Of a stretch of 64,000 bases of DNA, positions 54,698 to 63,644 are shown piece by piece; position 1 is the first letter of the stretch, and each line of letters opens with the position of its first letter. The notes beneath the pieces are model-generated. The model had not been told where the DNA came from and made no database searches. It saw only the letters and a list, made by a program, of their open reading frames with translations. Location: assembly GCF_031882575.1 (NCBI RefSeq), contig NZ_CP134772.1, positions 4,892,501 to 4,956,500 of the forward strand. Reading direction: 5' to 3'. The position numbers and the translations under genes were made by a program. The DNA is from Pseudomonas sp. VD-NE ins (GTDB lineage Bacteria; Pseudomonadota; Gammaproteobacteria; Pseudomonadales; Pseudomonadaceae).

Positions 54698-55416
54698 AGC
54701 GGCAGATCTACGCAGGCTTCGGGAACGAACAGATAACCTTTGCTGCGAATGGTCTTGATCAGACGTGGGTGGTCGGGGTCGTCGCCGATTTTCGGGCGGA
54801 TGCGCGAGATGCGCACGTCGATGGAACGGTCCTGACCGTCATAGCCGATGCCGCGCAGTGCGGTGAAGATTTCTTCGCGCGACAGAATCCGCCCGGCGTT
54901 GGCCACCAACAGCCAAAGCAGATCGAATTCGGCGCTGGTCAGCTCGATGCCGTTGTCGCTCAGCCACGCCTCGCGCAACGCGTTGTCGACCACCAGCGGG
55001 CCGAATTGCAGACGGCGGGATTTCTCTGCGACCGGCTCAGGTGTGTCGCTACGTCGCAGTAACGCCTGGATTCGCGCCAGCAACAGACGCGGGCGCACCG
55101 GTTTGCATACGTAATCGTCGGCACCAAGGTCGAGCCCGTGGATCTGATCGGCATCGTCGGTGCGCGCGGTGAGCATCAGAATCGGCCCGTCATACTGATT
55201 GCGCACCTTGCGGCAGATGCTCAGGCCATCTTCGCCCGGCAGCATCAGGTCGAGAATCACCAGATCCGGCTGCTCCTTGATGATCCGCGCCGCCGCCAGC
55301 GCACCGTTGCCTTCGATGTCCACGCGCAGTCCATTGGCTTGCAGGTAGTCGCGCGTCAGTTCGGCCAGTCGCTGGTCATCCTCGACGATCAATACCTGAA
55401 AGGCTTGTTGCTCCAC
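54694..55416 (-). CDS. rstA: RstA-like response regulator
   Basis: A 240-residue OmpR-family regulator: receiver with VLIVEDDQRL, Asp in LVILDLMLPGEDG, Lys in YVCKPVRPR; winged helix with LTSAEFDLLWLLVANAG and IRSKGYLFVP. GTG 55416 (MEQQAFQVL) has AGAGGT upstream, and is preferred because the longer frame runs through a repeat. It lies divergently from nrdA with 854 bases between. Confidence 0.88.
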   Translation of the reverse strand: MEQQAFQVLIVEDDQRLAELTRDYLQANGLRVDIEGNGALAAARIIKEQPDLVILDLMLPGEDGLSICRKVRNQYDGPILMLTARTDDADQIHGLDLGADDYVCKPVRPRLLLARIQALLRRSDTPEPVAEKSRRLQFGPLVVDNALREAWLSDNGIELTSAEFDLLWLLVANAGRILSREEIFTALRGIGYDGQDRSIDVRISRIRPKIGDDPDHPRLIKTIRSKGYLFVPEACVDLPL

Positions 55417-55480
55417 CAGTGACCTCTGCTTTCTATTGTTATTGATAAAGGAAGACGATTGCCCCAATACACACGATCCC

Positions 55481-55577
55481 CTGTAGGAGCTGTCGAGTGA
55501 AACGAGGCTGCGATCTTTTGATTTTGTTTTTTTCAAGATCAAAAGATCGCAGCCTTCGGCAGCTCCTACAGGAATCC
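55481..55577. repeat. Intergenic hairpin, family C (GTAGGAGCTGC type)
   Basis: CTGTAGGAGCTG...GGCTGCGATCTTTTGAT and ATCAAAAGATCGCAGCC...CAGCTCCTACAG make one ~97-base inverted repeat around a poly-T loop. It lies upstream of rstA. A half copy occurs at 40718. Confidence 0.85.
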
Positions 55578-55826
55578 TCTCGTGTTTTTGTCATGTTTGA
55601 GGAGGATAAGAATGCCTGCGCATCGGCCGATTGTATAAACGGCGTACAGCCAGAACACAAGTCGGTAAATGCGTTCGGACAAGGCGGTTTTTTGTGATAG
55701 GGTTCGCGCCCTTAAAAATCCGCTGAAGCGTTTTTCCCGGTGAAAAAACAGTGACAGACGGTCTAGCTCAGCAGGGTCGCGGCCTACACGCGAATTCCGG
55801 ATTTCTTACACAATTTACGCACAGGT

Positions 55827-55835
55827 TTATCCACA
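55827..55835 (+). promoter_or_regulatory. DnaA box in the nrdA promoter region
   Basis: TTATCCACA is a perfect DnaA consensus 9-mer, 436 bases before nrdA. DnaA is known to regulate nrdAB in E. coli, so the same is plausible here. Confidence 0.6.
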
Positions 55836-55861
55836 GCTAGTACGTTGCAAGCACCCGTGAA

Positions 55862-55909
55862 ACGCATTATCTTGTAGCACGGCGCAAGGAGAGACCCTAC
55901 ATATAGGGT
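55862..55909 (+). promoter_or_regulatory. Candidate NrdR box pair
   Basis: ACGCATTATCTTGTAG (55862-55877) and ACCCTACATATAGGGT (55894-55909) are 32 bp apart, three helical turns, the spacing seen for tandem NrdR boxes. The second is a perfect palindrome at its ends. Similarity to the NrdR consensus is partial. Confidence 0.5.
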
Positions 55910-56159
55910 TTTCCGCTTAAACGCCCAACCACATTTCAGGCCTGAAACTCAAGCGATTTATTGCCGGTTTCCGGTTGAACCAAGCAAGTTTTTCAAAGCC
56001 CAAACCGCACTTGCGGATGGCATCGTTTTTCAGGTTGGAAACGACCGGAACGGTACGGGTGTTGCAGTCATTACTGTCACCCAGGAAGGAATCCGGCTCG
56101 AGCCCTGGCTCGCAGCCAAAAACTTCGGCAAGGATGCGGCGTCATTAGCCTTTTTCCTA

Positions 56160-56234
56160 CTGGTCCGAAGTTGTTATGCCCGACGCCCGTCGGTTGTAGT
56201 GCTTCGGACCAGAACGGTGAGCACCATGATGGTG
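56160..56234 (+). promoter_or_regulatory. Structured leader of nrdA
   Basis: A stem of 11 bp (CTGGTCCGAAG 56160-56170 / CTTCGGACCAG 56202-56212) encloses a second stem (CCGAC/GTCGG), followed directly by GCACCAT-G-ATGGTGC (56220-56234), 36 bases before the nrdA ATG. No known riboswitch class is recognised. The rest of the 854-base gap holds the family C repeat, the DnaA and NrdR-like sites and no credible gene. Confidence 0.5.
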
Positions 56235-56270
56235 CCCAAACAAACATAGAGAATGTGGAGATCACCCCCC

Positions 56271-59165
56271 ATGCAAACCGACACAACTCGCGAGAACCCG
56301 CAGGGCACCTTGCCGCAGGCCGCCGATTCGAATTCGGATCTGGCAGCCACCGCGCCTGGCCAACTGCGCGTGATCAAGCGTAATGGCACTGTCGTTCCTT
56401 ACACCGATGACAAGATCACCGTCGCTATCACCAAAGCGTTCCTCGCAGTTGAAGGCGGCACCGCTGCCGCTTCGTCGCGAATCCACGACACCGTTGCGCG
56501 CCTGACCGAACAAGTCACCGCAACCTTCAAGCGTCGCATGCCGTCGGGTGGCACCATCCACATCGAAGAAATCCAGGACCAGGTCGAACTGGCCCTGATG
56601 CGTGCTGGCGAGCAGAAAGTCGCGCGCGACTACGTGATCTACCGCGACGGCCGTTCGAAAGAGCGCGCTGCCCACGCTCCGGTCGAAGAAGCGGTCAACG
56701 CTCACCCGTCGATCCGCATCACCCGTGCTGACGGTAGCTTGGCGCCGCTGGACATGGGCCGCCTGAACACCATCGTTACCGAAGCGTGCGAAGGTCTGGA
56801 AGAAGTCGACGGCGACCTGATCCAGCGCGAAACCCTGAAAAACCTCTACGACGGCGTAGCCCTGACCGACGTCAACACCGCGCTGGTAATGACCGCGCGT
56901 ACGCTGGTCGAGCGCGAGCCGAACTACTCGTTCGTGACCGCCCGCCTGCTGATGGACACCCTGCGTGCCGAAGGCCTGGGCTTCCTCGGTGTGGCCGAAA
57001 GCGCCACTCACCACGAAATGGCCGACCTGTACGCCAAGGCACTGCCGGCTTACATCGCCAAAGGTATCGAGTTCGAACTGCTGAACCCTGTGCTGGCCTC
57101 CTTCGACCTGGAAAAACTGGGCAAGGCGATCAACCACGAGCGTGATCAGCAATTCACCTACCTGGGCCTGCAAACCCTGTACGACCGTTACTTCATCCAC
57201 AAGGATGGCGTGCGTTTCGAACTGCCGCAGATCTTCTTCATGCGCGTGGCCATGGGCCTGGCGATCGAAGAGAAGCAGAAAGAAGACCGTGCGATCGAGT
57301 TCTACAACCTGCTGTCGTCCTTCGACTACATGTCGTCGACCCCGACCCTGTTCAACGCCGGTACCCTGCGTCCACAACTGTCGAGCTGCTACCTGACCAC
57401 CGTGCCGGATGACCTGTCGGGCATCTACCACGCGATCCACGACAACGCCATGTTGTCGAAATTTGCTGGCGGTCTGGGCAACGACTGGACGCCGGTGCGT
57501 GCACTGGGTTCGTACATCAAGGGCACCAACGGCAAGTCGCAAGGCGTGGTTCCGTTCCTCAAAGTGGTGAACGACACCGCCGTCGCCGTTAACCAGGGTG
57601 GCAAGCGCAAAGGCGCTGTGTGTGCCTACCTGGAAACCTGGCACATGGACATCGAAGAGTTCATCGAACTGCGCAAGAACACCGGTGATGATCGTCGTCG
57701 TACCCACGACATGAACACCGCCAACTGGATCCCTGACCTGTTCATGAAGCGTGTCTTCGATGACGGCAAGTGGACCCTGTTCTCGCCATCCGAAGTGCCG
57801 GACCTGCACGACCTGACCGGTAAAGCCTTCGAAGAGCGCTACGAGTACTACGAAGCCCTGACCGAATACCCAGGCAAGGTCAAACTGTTCAAGACCATCC
57901 AGGCCAAAGACCTGTGGCGCAAAATGCTCTCCATGCTGTTTGAAACCGGCCACCCATGGCTGACTTTCAAAGACCCGTGCAACCTGCGCAGCCCGCAGCA
58001 GCACGTCGGCGTGGTTCACAGCTCGAACCTGTGCACCGAGATCACCTTGAACACCAACAAGGACGAGATCGCCGTTTGCAACCTGGGCTCGATCAACCTG
58101 CCGAACCACATCGTGGATGGCAAGCTGGACACCGCCAAGCTGGAACGCACCGTAAACACCGCCGTGCGCATGCTCGATAACGTGATCGACATCAACTACT
58201 ACTCGGTGCCGCAAGCGAAGAACTCCAACTTCAAGCACCGTCCGGTCGGTCTGGGCATCATGGGCTTCCAGGACGCTTTGTACCTGCAGCACATCCCTTA
58301 CGGTTCCGACGCTGCCGTCGAGTTCGCCGACAAGTCGATGGAAGCGGTCAGCTACTACGCGATCCAGGCGTCCTGCGACCTGGCTGACGAGCGTGGCGCG
58401 TACGAGACGTTCCAGGGTTCGCTGTGGTCCAAAGGTATCCTGCCGCTGGATTCGCAACAGATCCTGATCGAGCAACGTGGCCAGAAGTACATCGATGTCG
58501 ACCTGAACGAAACCCTCGACTGGGCACCGGTTCGCGCCCGTGTACAGAAAGGTATTCGTAACTCCAACATCATGGCCATCGCACCGACCGCGACCATCGC
58601 CAACATCACTGGCGTATCGCAGTCGATCGAACCGACCTACCAGAACCTCTATGTGAAATCGAACCTGTCGGGCGAATTCACCGTGATCAACCCGTACCTG
58701 GTTCGCGACCTCAAGGCTCGCGGCCTGTGGGACTCGGTCATGATCAACGACCTGAAGTACTACGACGGTTCGGTTCAGCAGATCGAGCGCATCCCGCAAG
58801 AACTCAAAGAGCTCTACGCGACCGCGTTCGAAGTGGACACCAAGTGGATCGTTGACGCCGCCAGCCGTCGTCAGAAGTGGATCGACCAGGCCCAGTCGCT
58901 GAACCTGTACATCGCTGGCGCATCGGGCAAGAAGCTCGACGTGACCTACCGCATGGCCTGGTACCGTGGTCTGAAAACCACTTACTACCTCCGTGCCCTG
59001 GCCGCGACCAGCACCGAGAAGTCGACCATCAACACCGGCAAGCTGAACGCTGTATCCAGCGGCGGCAACCACGGCGACGATTCGGTTCTGGCAGCACCTG
59101 CCGGTCCTGCTCCAGTGCCAAAGGCTTGCGCGATCGACGAGCCGGATTGCGAAGCTTGCCAATAA
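56271..59165 (+). CDS. nrdA: Ribonucleoside-diphosphate reductase alpha subunit (class Ia)
   Basis: A 964-residue large subunit that reduces NDPs with the NrdB radical subunit. It has two N-terminal ATP-cones: RVIKRNGTVVPYTDDKI and RITRADGSLAPLDMGRL, a duplication known in P. aeruginosa NrdA. The catalytic barrel has SSCYLTTVPDDL, NLCTEITLNTN with the cysteine and glutamate of the site, and NIMAIAPTATIANITG. The C-terminal redox pair is in DEPDCEACQ. ATG 56271 follows GGAG. A strong terminator follows, and nrdB is not in this window. Confidence 0.97.
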   Translation: MQTDTTRENPQGTLPQAADSNSDLAATAPGQLRVIKRNGTVVPYTDDKITVAITKAFLAVEGGTAAASSRIHDTVARLTEQVTATFKRRMPSGGTIHIEEIQDQVELALMRAGEQKVARDYVIYRDGRSKERAAHAPVEEAVNAHPSIRITRADGSLAPLDMGRLNTIVTEACEGLEEVDGDLIQRETLKNLYDGVALTDVNTALVMTARTLVEREPNYSFVTARLLMDTLRAEGLGFLGVAESATHHEMADLYAKALPAYIAKGIEFELLNPVLASFDLEKLGKAINHERDQQFTYLGLQTLYDRYFIHKDGVRFELPQIFFMRVAMGLAIEEKQKEDRAIEFYNLLSSFDYMSSTPTLFNAGTLRPQLSSCYLTTVPDDLSGIYHAIHDNAMLSKFAGGLGNDWTPVRALGSYIKGTNGKSQGVVPFLKVVNDTAVAVNQGGKRKGAVCAYLETWHMDIEEFIELRKNTGDDRRRTHDMNTANWIPDLFMKRVFDDGKWTLFSPSEVPDLHDLTGKAFEERYEYYEALTEYPGKVKLFKTIQAKDLWRKMLSMLFETGHPWLTFKDPCNLRSPQQHVGVVHSSNLCTEITLNTNKDEIAVCNLGSINLPNHIVDGKLDTAKLERTVNTAVRMLDNVIDINYYSVPQAKNSNFKHRPVGLGIMGFQDALYLQHIPYGSDAAVEFADKSMEAVSYYAIQASCDLADERGAYETFQGSLWSKGILPLDSQQILIEQRGQKYIDVDLNETLDWAPVRARVQKGIRNSNIMAIAPTATIANITGVSQSIEPTYQNLYVKSNLSGEFTVINPYLVRDLKARGLWDSVMINDLKYYDGSVQQIERIPQELKELYATAFEVDTKWIVDAASRRQKWIDQAQSLNLYIAGASGKKLDVTYRMAWYRGLKTTYYLRALAATSTEKSTINTGKLNAVSSGGNHGDDSVLAAPAGPAPVPKACAIDEPDCEACQ

Positions 59166-59210
59166 GCTGAGCTGACTCAGGCGTTGCGAGACGCCTGATA
59201 CGCTCCAGGC

Positions 59211-59257
59211 AAAAGAAACCCCCGACAGACTTCTGGTGTGTCGGGGGTTTTCTTTTG
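59211..59257. terminator. Intrinsic terminator of nrdA
   Basis: AAAAGAAACCCCCGACA / TGTCGGGGGTTTTCTTTT, loop GACTTCTGGTG, about 50 bases past the nrdA stop. The stem is long and works in either direction. Confidence 0.92.
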
Positions 59258-59392
59258 CCCGAGAGAAAAAGCCCTTCCCTCTCACGCCCGTCGTATCTGA
59301 CAACCCTGAGTGTCCAGGAGAACGGAGGCAGAGTGAATACTTCCGGCACAACTGTTCCGCAGAACTACCGTCCATCCCCTTACCACGCCCAC

Positions 59393-59419
59393 AAAAAAGC
59401 CCCTCGAAACGAGGGGCTC
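59393..59419 (-). terminator. Intrinsic terminator of the flgBCDE operon
   Basis: On the minus strand AGCCCCTCG-TTT-CGAGGGGCT is followed by six Ts, 25 bases past the flgE stop. Between it and the nrdA terminator there is no gene. Confidence 0.9.
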
Positions 59420-59441
59420 CTGGGTACGACTCAAACCAGAA

Positions 59442-60776
59442 TCAGGTCATCTGAATGATGGTCTGCATGATGGTGCTCTGAGTGGAAATGGTCTTCGCGT
59501 TCGCCTGATAGTTGCTCTGGCCCTTGATCAGGTCCACCAGCTCATTGGTCAGGTTCACGTTCGACTCTTCCAGCGAGTTCGACTGGATGGAACCCAGTGT
59601 GCCGGTTTCCGGCGCGTCATAACCCGGGATACCCGAAGCGAAGGTTTCCTTCCAGCTGGTGCCGCCCACGGCTTGCAGACCTTGTTCGTTGGTGAAGCTG
59701 GCCAGTGCAACCTGGCCGATCGCCTTGTTCTGGTTGTTGCTGAAGTTGGCGAACAGCGTACCGGTACCGTCGATGGTCAGGTTGGTGATCTGGCCAGTGG
59801 CGTAACCATCCTGAGTCGGGATCGTACGCGAGGTATCCGCGTTGTACTGAGTGGTCTTGGCCAGGGAAACGGTCACGCCATTCGGGTTGGCAGCCGCGCC
59901 GTTAGGCGTGAAGTTGCCATTGGTCACGGTGCCCGGCACCCAGTTTTTCAGTGTCAGATCGCTGCTGATCACCGCAGGATCACCTGCAACAGGGGCAGGA
60001 GTGCTGACCTGAAGCAGCTTGCCGGAACTGTCGAACGTCAGAGTCGAAGCAGTGGGTGGGACAGTCACCGGATTACTACCGGTCGCGTCCGGGTTACGCC
60101 CATCGACCAGCGTATACACCTTCCAGGTGTTTTCGCCCGTCTTCACAACATACTGATCCATGTTGTGCTTGTTGCCCTGGGTGTCATAGATCGGGGTGCT
60201 GAACGACTCGGTGTAAGTCTCGACCTTGGACGGGTCGAACTTGACAGCGGTGGCGCCCGTATCAACGATCACCTTTGCCGATGAGTTCAGGTTGATGCTC
60301 GAAGCCACGGCCGACGTGGACTTCGGCGCCAGGTTCGAGGTGTCGATCTTAAGGTCGGTCAACACGCCCTTGATGATCTTGCCGCTGGAATCCACAGCGT
60401 AACCTTGCAGGCGCGAGGTGTAGTCGGTGTTGGTGATGAAACCGGCGTCGTCGACTTTGAAAGTACCGGCACGGGTGTAGGAAATCGAGCCGTTGTTGCT
60501 CATGGTGAAGAAGCCGGAACCGTTGATGCCCATGTCCAACACGTTGCCGGTGTTGTTGATGTCACCCTGGGTGAACTGCTGGGAAACGTTGGCCAGGCGC
60601 ACACCGTTGCCGATGACTTTGCTGCCGGTGCCCAGACGGGTTGCCGAGTAAACGTCTTCGAATTCTGCGCGGGACGATTTGAAACCGGCGGTCGCGACGT
60701 TGGCGATGTTGTTGCCCGTCACGTCCAGTTGTTTGTTGGCTGCATAGAGACCGCTAAGGCCGATATTGAAAGACAT
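59442..60776 (-). CDS. flgE: Flagellar hook protein FlgE
   Basis: A 444-residue hook subunit. The N-terminus SFNIGLSGLYAANKQLDVTGNNIAN carries the flagellar rod/hook signature, and the C-terminal part EESNVNLTNELVDLIKGQSNYQANAKTISTQ makes the coiled-coil core. The centre is the surface domain rich in Ser/Thr and Asn. It follows flgD by 31 bases and closes the gene cluster. Confidence 0.96.
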   Translation of the reverse strand: MSFNIGLSGLYAANKQLDVTGNNIANVATAGFKSSRAEFEDVYSATRLGTGSKVIGNGVRLANVSQQFTQGDINNTGNVLDMGINGSGFFTMSNNGSISYTRAGTFKVDDAGFITNTDYTSRLQGYAVDSSGKIIKGVLTDLKIDTSNLAPKSTSAVASSINLNSSAKVIVDTGATAVKFDPSKVETYTESFSTPIYDTQGNKHNMDQYVVKTGENTWKVYTLVDGRNPDATGSNPVTVPPTASTLTFDSSGKLLQVSTPAPVAGDPAVISSDLTLKNWVPGTVTNGNFTPNGAAANPNGVTVSLAKTTQYNADTSRTIPTQDGYATGQITNLTIDGTGTLFANFSNNQNKAIGQVALASFTNEQGLQAVGGTSWKETFASGIPGYDAPETGTLGSIQSNSLEESNVNLTNELVDLIKGQSNYQANAKTISTQSTIMQTIIQMT

Positions 60777-60807
60777 ATTCCACTCCTTTGTTGCCGGTTA
60801 GTCGGCT

Positions 60808-61533
60808 CTATATACCAATGGTTTGTACTTTGGACAGGGCAACGGAGCCCTTGCCAGCGAGGTTGAGCATCAGCTCACCGCCGGTCTGGCTGATCGTCAC
60901 GCTGTTGACCGTTGCCGGCAGGTAAGTCGCCAGATCGGTCGCGGTGCCGTTGATCGGTGCGCTCGCCTTGAAGGTGTAGGTACCGGTCGGCACGAGGGTG
61001 CCGGACGTGTCCTTGCCGTCCCAGGTGAAGCTGGCACTGCCAGCGGCGCGACTGCCCAGATCGATGGTGCGAACCGCCTTGCCGCTGCTGTCGGTGATGG
61101 TCACGGTACCTTCAGCAATGGACGTCGACAGGTTCACCGAACCGGTCAGGCCTTTGCTCGGGTCGTCGAGCTGCGCGGTGTTGGTCTGCACGATGACGTT
61201 GCGACCGACCAGCGACGAAGCCTGCAGCGCTTGCGACGAGTTGTAGTTGCCGGCCAGGCCGCTCACGGTGCTGTTGAGCGTGGTGATGCCTTCGAGGCTG
61301 CTGAACTGCGCCAACTGCGCAACGAATGCGCTGTTGTCCTGCGGGTCGAGCGGGTTCTGGTTTTTCAGCTGGGTAACCAGCAATTGCAGGAACGCGTCCT
61401 TGCCCAGCGCTTGACCGCCGGTGGCACTGTTGGTCGCCGAAGCGATGCCGCCCGTCGTCGTGCTGCTGGTCTTCGACGAGTTAGCCAGTACGTCTTTCAG
61501 ACTAGGGGTGCTGGTGGTATCGGTAACACTCAT
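60808..61533 (-). CDS. flgD: Flagellar hook-capping protein FlgD
   Basis: A 241-residue scaffold needed for hook assembly. The N-terminal LGKDAFLQLLVTQLKNQNPLDPQDNSAFVAQLAQFSSLEG is the defining region (only part quoted in family terms), and the C-terminal FnIII-like part has TFTFKASAPINGTA-type strands. It is removed once the hook is finished. It lies between flgC (15 bases) and flgE. Confidence 0.95.
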   Translation of the reverse strand: MSVTDTTSTPSLKDVLANSSKTSSTTTGGIASATNSATGGQALGKDAFLQLLVTQLKNQNPLDPQDNSAFVAQLAQFSSLEGITTLNSTVSGLAGNYNSSQALQASSLVGRNVIVQTNTAQLDDPSKGLTGSVNLSTSIAEGTVTITDSSGKAVRTIDLGSRAAGSASFTWDGKDTSGTLVPTGTYTFKASAPINGTATDLATYLPATVNSVTISQTGGELMLNLAGKGSVALSKVQTIGI

Positions 61534-61548
61534 GGCAGTCGCCCCTTA

Positions 61549-61992
61549 TTACTGACCGAGGGTCAGTACTTTCTGCATCATGGTTTTGGCGGTGTTCATC
61601 ATTTCGGCGTTGGTCTGGAACGAACGGCTCGCGGAAATCATGTCGGCCATTTCTTCCACCACGTTGACATTCGGGTAGTAGACATAGCCTTTGGCATCAG
61701 CCGCCGGATGATTCGGCTCGTAGCGCGCTTCGAGGTTGCTCTGGTCTTCGACCACACCGAGCACCTGTACGCCCTGACCGGCCGCGTCCTGGCTCTGGAA
61801 CAGCGAGTTGCTGCCGCTGTTCTGGCCGCCCTGGAACATGGTGGCGAACACCGGGTGACGGGCGCGATAGGTCTGGTCGATGCTCGACGAGACGGTTTCG
61901 GCGTTGGCGATGTTCGAGGCCACGGTGTTCAAACGCGTGGTCTGTGCGCTCATGCCGCTGCCGGCAATGTTGAAAACGCTGGACAGGGACAT
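61549..61992 (-). CDS. flgC: Flagellar basal-body rod protein FlgC
   Basis: A 147-residue proximal rod protein. The N-terminus SSVFNIAGSGMSAQTTRLNTVASNIAN is the rod signature, and the C-terminus VVEEMADMISASRSFQTNAEMMNTAKTMM the helical partner. The start is three bases after the flgB stop, so they are coupled. Confidence 0.96.
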   Translation of the reverse strand: MSLSSVFNIAGSGMSAQTTRLNTVASNIANAETVSSSIDQTYRARHPVFATMFQGGQNSGSNSLFQSQDAAGQGVQVLGVVEDQSNLEARYEPNHPAADAKGYVYYPNVNVVEEMADMISASRSFQTNAEMMNTAKTMMQKVLTLGQ

Positions 61993-61995
61993 GGA

Positions 61996-62403
61996 TTACT
62001 CTCCGCGCAGGGCTGATACCAGCCCTTTGAATTTGCTGTTGAGCAGGGTGAAGCTGGCCTGGAAGCCGACGGCGTTTTCCGCGTAGTTCGACTGTTCCAG
62101 TTGGGCGTCCACGGTGTTCTGGTCGATCGAAGGTTGCATCGGCGTGCGATACATCAGCGATTCGTCGCCGTTGCCCAGGCCTTCAGCTTCGATGTGACGG
62201 CTGTTGGTCATGTTCAGGGCGATGGTGCCGTTGGCGTTTTTCTGGGTCTGTGCTTCAAGCACTTTGGAGAAGTCCAGATCCCGCGCCTTGTAGTTCGGGG
62301 TGTCGGCGTTGGCGATGTTGTTGGCCAGCACTTCGGCACGCTGGGCGCGGAAGCCCAATGCCTTTTCGTGAATGCCGAGCGCTTTATCGAAGCTGATGCT
62401 CAT
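61996..62403 (-). CDS. flgB: Flagellar basal-body rod protein FlgB
   Basis: A 135-residue rod protein and first gene of flgBCDE. It has RAEVLANNIANADTPNYKARD and the C-terminal VDAQLEQSNYAENAVGFQASFTLL. ATG 62403 has AAGG upstream. A consensus sigma54 promoter lies about 45 bases before it, in line with FleQ/RpoN control of the early flagellar genes. Confidence 0.96.
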   Translation of the reverse strand: MSISFDKALGIHEKALGFRAQRAEVLANNIANADTPNYKARDLDFSKVLEAQTQKNANGTIALNMTNSRHIEAEGLGNGDESLMYRTPMQPSIDQNTVDAQLEQSNYAENAVGFQASFTLLNSKFKGLVSALRGE

Positions 62404-62446
62404 GTCGGGAACCTTCAGGTGACCGGTTTTTCGTAACTGAGCTTTA

Positions 62447-62461
62447 GCAAGCGCCGTGCCA
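62447..62461 (-). promoter_or_regulatory. Sigma54 promoter of flgBCDE
   Basis: On the minus strand TGGCAC-GGCGC-TTGC fits the -24/-12 consensus exactly. It lies 44-58 bases upstream of flgB. Just upstream is an inverted repeat AGAAAAGCGGCA / TGCCGCTTTTCT (62519-62557) that could be a regulator site or part of a terminator. Confidence 0.85.
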
Positions 62462-62594
62462 AGCCACAACCCCCCCATAAACCGGGGCTTTGCCGGAAGT
62501 CGGCAAAGCGGCAATGCCAGAAAAGCGGCAACCGGTTTCCGCCGGATGCCGCTTTTCTGCCGCTTGCCGTCCTTGCCAGGTCAGCGCAGATCCC

Positions 62595-62683
62595 TGTGGG
62601 ACCGAGCCTGCTCGCGAAAGCGGTGTGTCAGTCGCCAACTGTGTTACTGACAGACCCCTTTCGCGAGCAGGCTCGCTCCCACA
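62595..62683. repeat. REPIN, family A
   Basis: Inverted pair of GGGACCGAGCCTGCTCGCGA / TTCGCGAGCAGGCTCGCTCC with a ~40-bp spacer between cheR and flgB. It is the seventh family A element of the window. Confidence 0.88.
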
Positions 62684-62718
62684 AGGAGTTGTGGTGTTCG
62701 TGGGAAATCATTCGGGCA

Positions 62719-62756
62719 AAAAAAACGGCAGGCCTTTGCGGGCCTGCCGTTTTTTG
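62719..62756. terminator. Intrinsic terminator of cheR
   Basis: AAAAACGGCAGGCC / GGCCTGCCGTTTTTT with loop TTTGCG, 15 bases past the cheR stop (minus). Confidence 0.9.
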
Positions 62757-62770
62757 TGTTGCCGATGCAA

Positions 62771-63598
62771 TCACTTCGCCTGGTAAATGATCCCCGGGCT
62801 GCACTGCACCATCTGGTAATGGTCCGGCAAACCGTTCAGCGCTTCGGACGCGCCAAGGAACAGATAACCGCCCGGCTTCAAGGTGCTGTGAATGCGCAAC
62901 AGGATGTCTTTCTTCACTTCGGCAGAGAAGTAGATCAACACGTTGCGGCAGAACACGATGTCGAACTTGCCCAGCGCGGCATAGCTGTCGAGCAGGTTGA
63001 ACGAGCGGAACTCCACGCGGTTCTTGATCGGCGCCTTGATCACCCAGCGCCCCGGCCCTTTCGGGTCGAAGTAACGCTGCAGACGTTCCGGCGACAAACC
63101 GCGACCGATGGCCAGGCTGTCGTACTCGCCGGTTTTGCAGTTGGTCAGCATAAGGCCGGACAGATCGGTGGCAACGATCTGCACACCCATCTTCAACTGG
63201 CCAAGGTTGCTGCGCTCGAACTCGTCGATCGACATCGACAGCGAGTACGGTTCCTGGCCCGACGAGCACGCCGCTGACCAGATCCGCAGGCGCTGGTTGG
63301 GGCTGGCCTTGATCGCTTCAGGCAGCACCTTGTTCTTCAAGACTTCAAACGGATAGGTGTCACGAAACCACAGGGTTTCGTTGGTCGTCATGGCATCGAC
63401 CACCTGCTCGCGCAAACCGCTGCGCGGCTGGGTCTGGATGCGCTGAACCAGCTCACCCAGGGATTTGATGCCTTGCTGCTCCATCAGTTTGTTGAGACGG
63501 CTCGAGACCAGGTACTGCTTGTTTTCACCGAGCAAAATGCCACAGGCTTTTTCCAGGAAGACCCGGAACTGTTCGAAATCCAAATTACCCGTAGACAA
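62771..63598 (-). CDS. cheR: Chemotaxis protein methyltransferase CheR
   Basis: A 275-residue SAM-dependent enzyme that methylates glutamates of chemoreceptors. The N-terminal helical domain is FEQFRVFLEKACGILLGENKQ. The SAM pocket has IWSAACSSGQEPYSLSM, and the catalytic domain has LGKFDIVFCRNVLIYFS and GGYLFLGASEALNGL. It is upstream of the flg operon with cheV 46 bases before it, as in P. aeruginosa. Confidence 0.96.
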   Translation of the reverse strand: MSTGNLDFEQFRVFLEKACGILLGENKQYLVSSRLNKLMEQQGIKSLGELVQRIQTQPRSGLREQVVDAMTTNETLWFRDTYPFEVLKNKVLPEAIKASPNQRLRIWSAACSSGQEPYSLSMSIDEFERSNLGQLKMGVQIVATDLSGLMLTNCKTGEYDSLAIGRGLSPERLQRYFDPKGPGRWVIKAPIKNRVEFRSFNLLDSYAALGKFDIVFCRNVLIYFSAEVKKDILLRIHSTLKPGGYLFLGASEALNGLPDHYQMVQCSPGIIYQAK

Positions 63599-63644
63599 TG
63601 ATGCCGCCTCTTAAATCGTGTTGACCGCCAGGGACAAAACGCCC

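Noticed and set aside
55497..55697. A 66-codon open frame between rstA and nrdA
   Set aside because: It runs through the family C hairpin, has no ribosome site and no conserved feature.
56160..56234. Cobalamin or other known riboswitch before nrdA
   Set aside because: No B12 box or other known conserved core is visible; only simple stems are present, so no riboswitch class is called.
56262..59375. A 1037-codon open frame antisense to nrdA
   Set aside because: It lies wholly opposite a clearly conserved enzyme and arises from GC-rich codon bias; its translation shows no domain and is poor in typical start signals.
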